In this document: one piece after another, positions 60,791 to 64,000 of the stretch
Layout: each line of letters opens with the position of its first letter
How positions within the stretch are numbered: position 1 is the stretch's first letter
Source: Prescottella defluvii
GTDB lineage: Bacteria > Actinomycetota > Actinomycetes > Mycobacteriales > Mycobacteriaceae
Assembly: GCF_000738775.1 (NCBI RefSeq)
Contig: NZ_JPOC01000002.1
Span: forward strand, 1-64,000
Direction: 5' to 3'
Length of the DNA: 64,000 bases
Made by a program: the position numbers and the translations under genes
The notes under the pieces: model-generated
What the model was told of the DNA's origin: nothing
What the model saw: the letters and a program-made list of their open reading frames with translations, nothing else
Database searches by the model: none

Positions 60791-62620
60791 TCAGCCGAGG
60801 CGCTGCTTCAGAGCCTCGAACTCGTCGCGGACACCGGACGGCACCTTCTCGCCGAGGAACTCGAGCCACTCCTCGATGAGCGGGATTTCAGCCTTCCACT
60901 CGTCGACGTTGACGGCCAGCGCCTCGTCCACGTCAGCCTGCTCGACGTCCAGGCCGTCGAGAGCGAGGTCGGCCGACGTCGGAACGTAGCCGATCGGGGT
61001 GCTGACGGCGTCGACCTTGTGCTCGATGCGGTCGATGATCCACTTCAGCACGCGGGAGTTCTCGCCGAAACCGGGCCACAGGAAGCGGCCGTCCTCGCCA
61101 CGACGGAACCAGTTCACGTAGAAGATCTTGGGGAGCTTGTCCGCGTCGGCGTTCTTGCCGAGGTTGATCCAGTGGTTCAGGTAGTCGCCGGCGTTGTAGC
61201 CGAGGAACGGCAGCATCGCCATCGGGTCGCGGCGCACGGCGCCGACCTTGCCCTCGGCGGCAGCGGTCTGCTCGGACGACAGCGTCGCACCGAGGAAGGT
61301 GCCGTGCTGCCAGTCGAACGACTCGCTGACCAGCGGAACCGTGGTCTTGCGACGTCCACCGAACAGGATCGCCGAGATCGGCACACCCTGCGGGTCGTCC
61401 CACTCGGGGGCCAGGATCGGGCACTGCGACATCGGGGTGCAGTAGCGCGAGTTCGGATGGGCGGCGTTGGTACCGGACTCGGGGGTCCAGTCGTTGCCCT
61501 TCCAGTCGATCAGGTGCTCGGGGGTCTCTTCCAGACCCTCCCACCACACGTCACCGTCGTCGGTCAGGCCGACGTTGGTGTACAGGGTGTTGCCCGCCTC
61601 GACCGTCTTCATGGCGTTGGGGTTGGAGCCGTGGTTGGTGCCCGGCGCGACGCCGAAGAAACCGAACTCCGGGTTGACCGCGTACAGGCGGCCGTCCTCG
61701 CCGAAGCGCATCCACGCGATGTCGTCGCCGAGGGTCTCGGCGCGCCAGCCGGGGATGGTCGGCTGGATCATCGCGAGGTTGGTCTTGCCACACGCCGACG
61801 GGAACGCGGCCGCGACGTAGTAGTTCTTGTTCTCCGGCGAGATCAGCTTGAGGATGAGCATGTGCTCGGCCAGCCAGCCCTCGTCGTGAGCCATCGCCGA
61901 CGCGATGCGCAGCGAGTAGCACTTCTTGCCGAGCAGCGCGTTGCCGCCGTAGCCGGAGCCGTAGCTCCAGATCTCACGGGTCTCGGGGAAGTGGGTGATG
62001 TACTTGGTGTCGTTGCACGGCCACGCAACGTCGGCCTGGCCCTCGGCGAGCGGCGCGCCCACGGAGTGCAGCGCCTTCACGAACGGGCGGTCGGTGCCCA
62101 TCTTCTCGAGCGCAGCCTTGCCCATGCGGGTCATGATGCGCATCGAGACGACGACGTACTCGGAGTCGGTGATCTCGACGCCCAGCTTCGGGTCGTCGGC
62201 GCCGAGGGGACCCATGCAGAACGGCACCACGTACATGGTGCGACCGCGCATGCTGCCGCGGTACAGGTCCGTCATGAGGGTCCGCATCTCGGCGGGCGCC
62301 ATCCAGTTGTTGGTGGGGCCGGCATCGATCTGCTTCTCGGAGCAGATGTAGGTGCGGGACTCGACGCGCGCGACGTCGGACGGGTCGGAGTTGCCGAGGA
62401 ACGAGTTCGGCTTCTTCTCCTCGTTGAGACGGGTGAACGTCCCGGCCTCGACGAGCTGATCGGTCAGGCGCTCCCACTCCTCGTCGGAGCCGTCTGCGAA
62501 GACGACCCGGTCGGGCTGGGTCAGCTCGGCAACCTCTTGCACCCAGGCGAGCAACTCGCTGTGCTCAGTGGGGGGTGTGCCGTCAGTTCCGTTCAGACCG
62601 GGGATGGTCGCTGAGGTCAT
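60791..62620 (-). CDS. pckG: phosphoenolpyruvate carboxykinase (GTP)
   Basis: A 609-residue GTP-dependent PEPCK that converts oxaloacetate to PEP in gluconeogenesis, important for growth on lipids. Family features are [43 protein letters not shown], the reactive Cys and P-loop in [14 protein letters not shown] (C277) and [17 protein letters not shown] 62620 has AGGAGAG 4 nt upstream; the frame start at 62656 does not. The 5' leader holds a hairpin at 62662-62686. The mycobacterial counterpart is Rv0211. Confidence 0.96.
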   Translation of the reverse strand: MTSATIPGLNGTDGTPPTEHSELLAWVQEVAELTQPDRVVFADGSDEEWERLTDQLVEAGTFTRLNEEKKPNSFLGNSDPSDVARVESRTYICSEKQIDAGPTNNWMAPAEMRTLMTDLYRGSMRGRTMYVVPFCMGPLGADDPKLGVEITDSEYVVVSMRIMTRMGKAALEKMGTDRPFVKALHSVGAPLAEGQADVAWPCNDTKYITHFPETREIWSYGSGYGGNALLGKKCYSLRIASAMAHDEGWLAEHMLILKLISPENKNYYVAAAFPSACGKTNLAMIQPTIPGWRAETLGDDIAWMRFGEDGRLYAVNPEFGFFGVAPGTNHGSNPNAMKTVEAGNTLYTNVGLTDDGDVWWEGLEETPEHLIDWKGNDWTPESGTNAAHPNSRYCTPMSQCPILAPEWDDPQGVPISAILFGGRRKTTVPLVSESFDWQHGTFLGATLSSEQTAAAEGKVGAVRRDPMAMLPFLGYNAGDYLNHWINLGKNADADKLPKIFYVNWFRRGEDGRFLWPGFGENSRVLKWIIDRIEHKVDAVSTPIGYVPTSADLALDGLDVEQADVDEALAVNVDEWKAEIPLIEEWLEFLGEKVPSGVRDEFEALKQRLG

Positions 62621-62661
62621 CAAACTCTCCTGGGGTGGGGCCGGGAACCGATCCAACCACG

Positions 62662-62686
62662 TCAGCCCCGCACAAAACGGGGCTGA
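62662..62686 (-). promoter_or_regulatory. hairpin in the pckG leader
   Basis: TCAGCCCCG and CGGGGCTGA pair across a 7-nt loop (TTTTGTG on the transcript strand), 42 nt before the pckG start. It could be a stability or attenuation element; the rest of the 62621-62916 gap shows no other feature beyond a weak -10-like TATAGC. Confidence 0.5.
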
Positions 62687-62916
62687 GAGGTAAGCCGAAC
62701 CGATTTCCCCCTCTCGGCGGGGTGCAGCCCGCCCACTCCGCTGCTGCTCACGTACGTCACCGTGGACAACGAACGAAGGACACGGGTGCCGGGTGTCCTA
62801 GCTATAGAGGTTAACGCCGCGCGTCCGGCTTGGGGGAACCGGGTGTCGTCGGTTAGGTCACAGGAACGATTCAGACGGCACCGTCGGGCGCTACCCGCCG
62901 TGGACCTGCATGTTCC

Positions 62917-63222
62917 TCATCCCCCGAGGGTGCCCGAATCGGTGCGTTCCCACCGTTCGCGGCCGTCGGCGTCCCGATGGAATTCCCAGGCCGAGTAGTC
63001 GCCGTCGCCGGTGACGATGGCCAGGTTGTCGGCGTCACCGTCACCGTCGAGGTCGGTCGCGACGATCATCGCGTCGTCGACCTCGAAAGTCCGGGTGTCG
63101 AGGATGCCGTCACCGTCGATGTCGTGCACGAGCCCGGTCAGGTGCACCGCACCCGAATCGGTGCCGAACGACGCCGGATCGATGTCCGGCAGGTGTCCCG
63201 CCACATCGTCGGTGGTGATCAT
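62917..63222 (-). CDS. small protein with EF-hand-like calcium loops
   Basis: A 101-residue acidic protein. Two Ca-binding-type loops are obvious: DIDGDGILDT and DLDGDGDADN, each preceded by a short hydrophobic strand, as in dockerin or DUF6802-like repeats. The end is hydrophilic with aromatic residues (YSAWEFHRDADGRERW). No signal peptide, so either cytoplasmic or exported without a classic signal. ATG 63222 has GGGAGG 5 nt upstream. Calcium binding is inferred from the loops; biological role unknown. Confidence 0.75.
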   Translation of the reverse strand: MITTDDVAGHLPDIDPASFGTDSGAVHLTGLVHDIDGDGILDTRTFEVDDAMIVATDLDGDGDADNLAIVTGDGDYSAWEFHRDADGRERWERTDSGTLGG

Positions 63223-63257
63223 GATGCCTCCCGCTGGTCGGGCCACTACAAGTGTGG

Positions 63258-64000
63258 CTACGACGTTGGACGCGCGCCGACGCCGCCCGGTTCCATCGTG
63301 TCCGTCGCCGCCGCGAGCGCGTCGAGAACCCGGGTGAGGGCGGCGTGGTCCCGCTCGCAGGATGTGAGACGGCCACTGCGTTCGGTCGCGAGACGTCGCG
63401 CCTCGACATCGAGGGCCGCCAGTTCCTCGTCGACGGCCACCGTGGCGACGCGACAGTCCGCGACGATGCGGGCGCCCACCGCGGCCTCCGTCTCGAGGAT
63501 CCGCCCCAGCACCCGCTGTTCCAGCTCGGAACGCAGCTGCGCGGTCGTGTCCGACACCCACTGCCGCAGGTGGGCCCGGTCCGCGATCAGGCGCCGTGAC
63601 CGGGCCAGCCACCAGGCCGCGGCCCCACCGAGGGCGAGGGTGATGGGGATGGTCGCGATGTCGAGCGCCGGCACCATCGAGATCGGCGCCACCGCCAGAC
63701 GGCCCAGGCCCACGCCCGCCGATGCGCCGACGACGACCATCATCCCGTCCTCGACTCCGCGGTGTCGTGGCTCCGGCCCCGACGGCAGCGCCGGACGGCC
63801 CACGACCGGCGGGGCGATGCCGGACACCCCGGCCCGGCGGACCAGTTCTCCCAGGTGCCGCTCGACGGCGGCGTCGACGTCGGTGGTGGCAGCGTCGACC
63901 AGGCCACTCATCCGGGCCGGGAAGGCCACCAGTTCGCGGCGACCCGCACGGTCGATCTCCGTGCGGGCGGTCGCCGACACCGCCCGGACCCGGCCACCGG
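63258..64000 (-). CDS. C-terminal part of a membrane-associated coiled-coil protein, cut by the window edge
   Basis: The frame is open to the right edge, so only the last 247 codons or so are seen. After an N-terminal soluble part there is a membrane hairpin (GMMVVVGASAGVGLGRLAVAPISMVPALDIATIPITLALGGAAAWWLA), then a long charged coiled coil to the end. This is the tail layout of dynamin-like or IniA-type GTPases and their partners in mycolata, but the GTPase domain, if any, lies outside the window. The TG start at 63980 is not the true start. Confidence 0.6.
   Translation of the reverse strand, partial: GGRVRAVSATARTEIDRAGRRELVAFPARMSGLVDAATTDVDAAVERHLGELVRRAGVSGIAPPVVGRPALPSGPEPRHRGVEDGMMVVVGASAGVGLGRLAVAPISMVPALDIATIPITLALGGAAAWWLARSRRLIADRAHLRQWVSDTTAQLRSELEQRVLGRILETEAAVGARIVADCRVATVAVDEELAALDVEARRLATERSGRLTSCERDHAALTRVLDALAAATDTMEPGGVGARPTS

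Noticed and set aside
1-64000. tRNA, rRNA, intact IS, integrase attachment site or prophage
   Set aside because: None could be recognised by reading; only a short transposase relic at 9321-9370 was found.

Overview
The window looks like chromosomal DNA of a mycolic-acid actinomycete, most likely Rhodococcus or a close relative. It is GC-rich, uses GTG and TTG starts freely, and carries an arabinosyltransferase of the AftD type, a DUF3068 membrane protein, a wax ester synthase/DGAT, a Wbl regulator and a GTP-dependent PEP carboxykinase. From memory of the M. tuberculosis map, the right two thirds follow the Rv0211-Rv0244c neighbourhood in rearranged blocks: fadE5, fadA2, fabG4, htdX, tetR, lpqI, DUF2613, aftD, acyltransferase, DUF3068, Rv0226c-like, glycosyltransferase, methyltransferase, aldehyde dehydrogenase and pckG. 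The genus is an inference.

Layout. 0-5 kb: accessory genes (EEP phosphatase/nuclease, methyltransferase, DUF6891-like protein, secreted hydrolase, GT87 mannosyltransferase-like protein). 5-9.4 kb: a four-gene copper operon on the minus strand (copZ, membrane-anchored metal protein, copA, YHS protein) behind two CsoR-type operators, next to a transposase scar. 9.4-14.2 kb: helR, a rifamycin-protection helicase-like gene with a RAE element, then a membrane-anchored GH5 glycosidase. 14.5-22.9 kb: small proteins, wax synthase, secreted HNH nuclease, aldo/keto reductase, fabH, a secreted DUF4185 protein, a SnoaL-like protein and a methyltransferase. 23-27.6 kb: fadE5, then an ATPase/YhgE-Pip export-like pair. 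27.6-36 kb: VanW protein, the divergent fadA2 / fabG4-htdX pair, a MerR regulator, whiB and small proteins, and tetR. 36-52.5 kb: lpqI, a universal stress protein, isochorismate synthase, and a cell-envelope cluster (DUF2613, aftD, acyltransferase, DUF3068, flippase, GT-C-like protein, GT4, methyltransferase), then a ROK kinase. 52.5-64 kb: KstR-type aldehyde dehydrogenase, CDF transporter, KimA-like permease, SDR, secreted protein, cysK-cysE, pckG, a calcium-loop protein and a truncated membrane protein.

How parts may work together. The tetR gene, the divergent fadA2/fabG4 promoter and the fadE5 promoter carry related palindromes (consensus near TTACTC-n2-nRGTAA), suggesting one local TetR regulon for fatty-acid elongation and degradation. 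The aftD-to-GT4 block reads as an arabinan/polyprenyl-linked glycan assembly and export neighbourhood. The copper operon pairs chaperone, pump and accessory metal proteins.

The most unusual non-coding signal is a dispersed 16-bp core (CGCGTTTTGCGCACTT) found seven times at three loci. In every locus the copies lie exactly 41 bp apart, whether direct or inverted. I saw no tRNA, rRNA, CRISPR array or intact insertion sequence.
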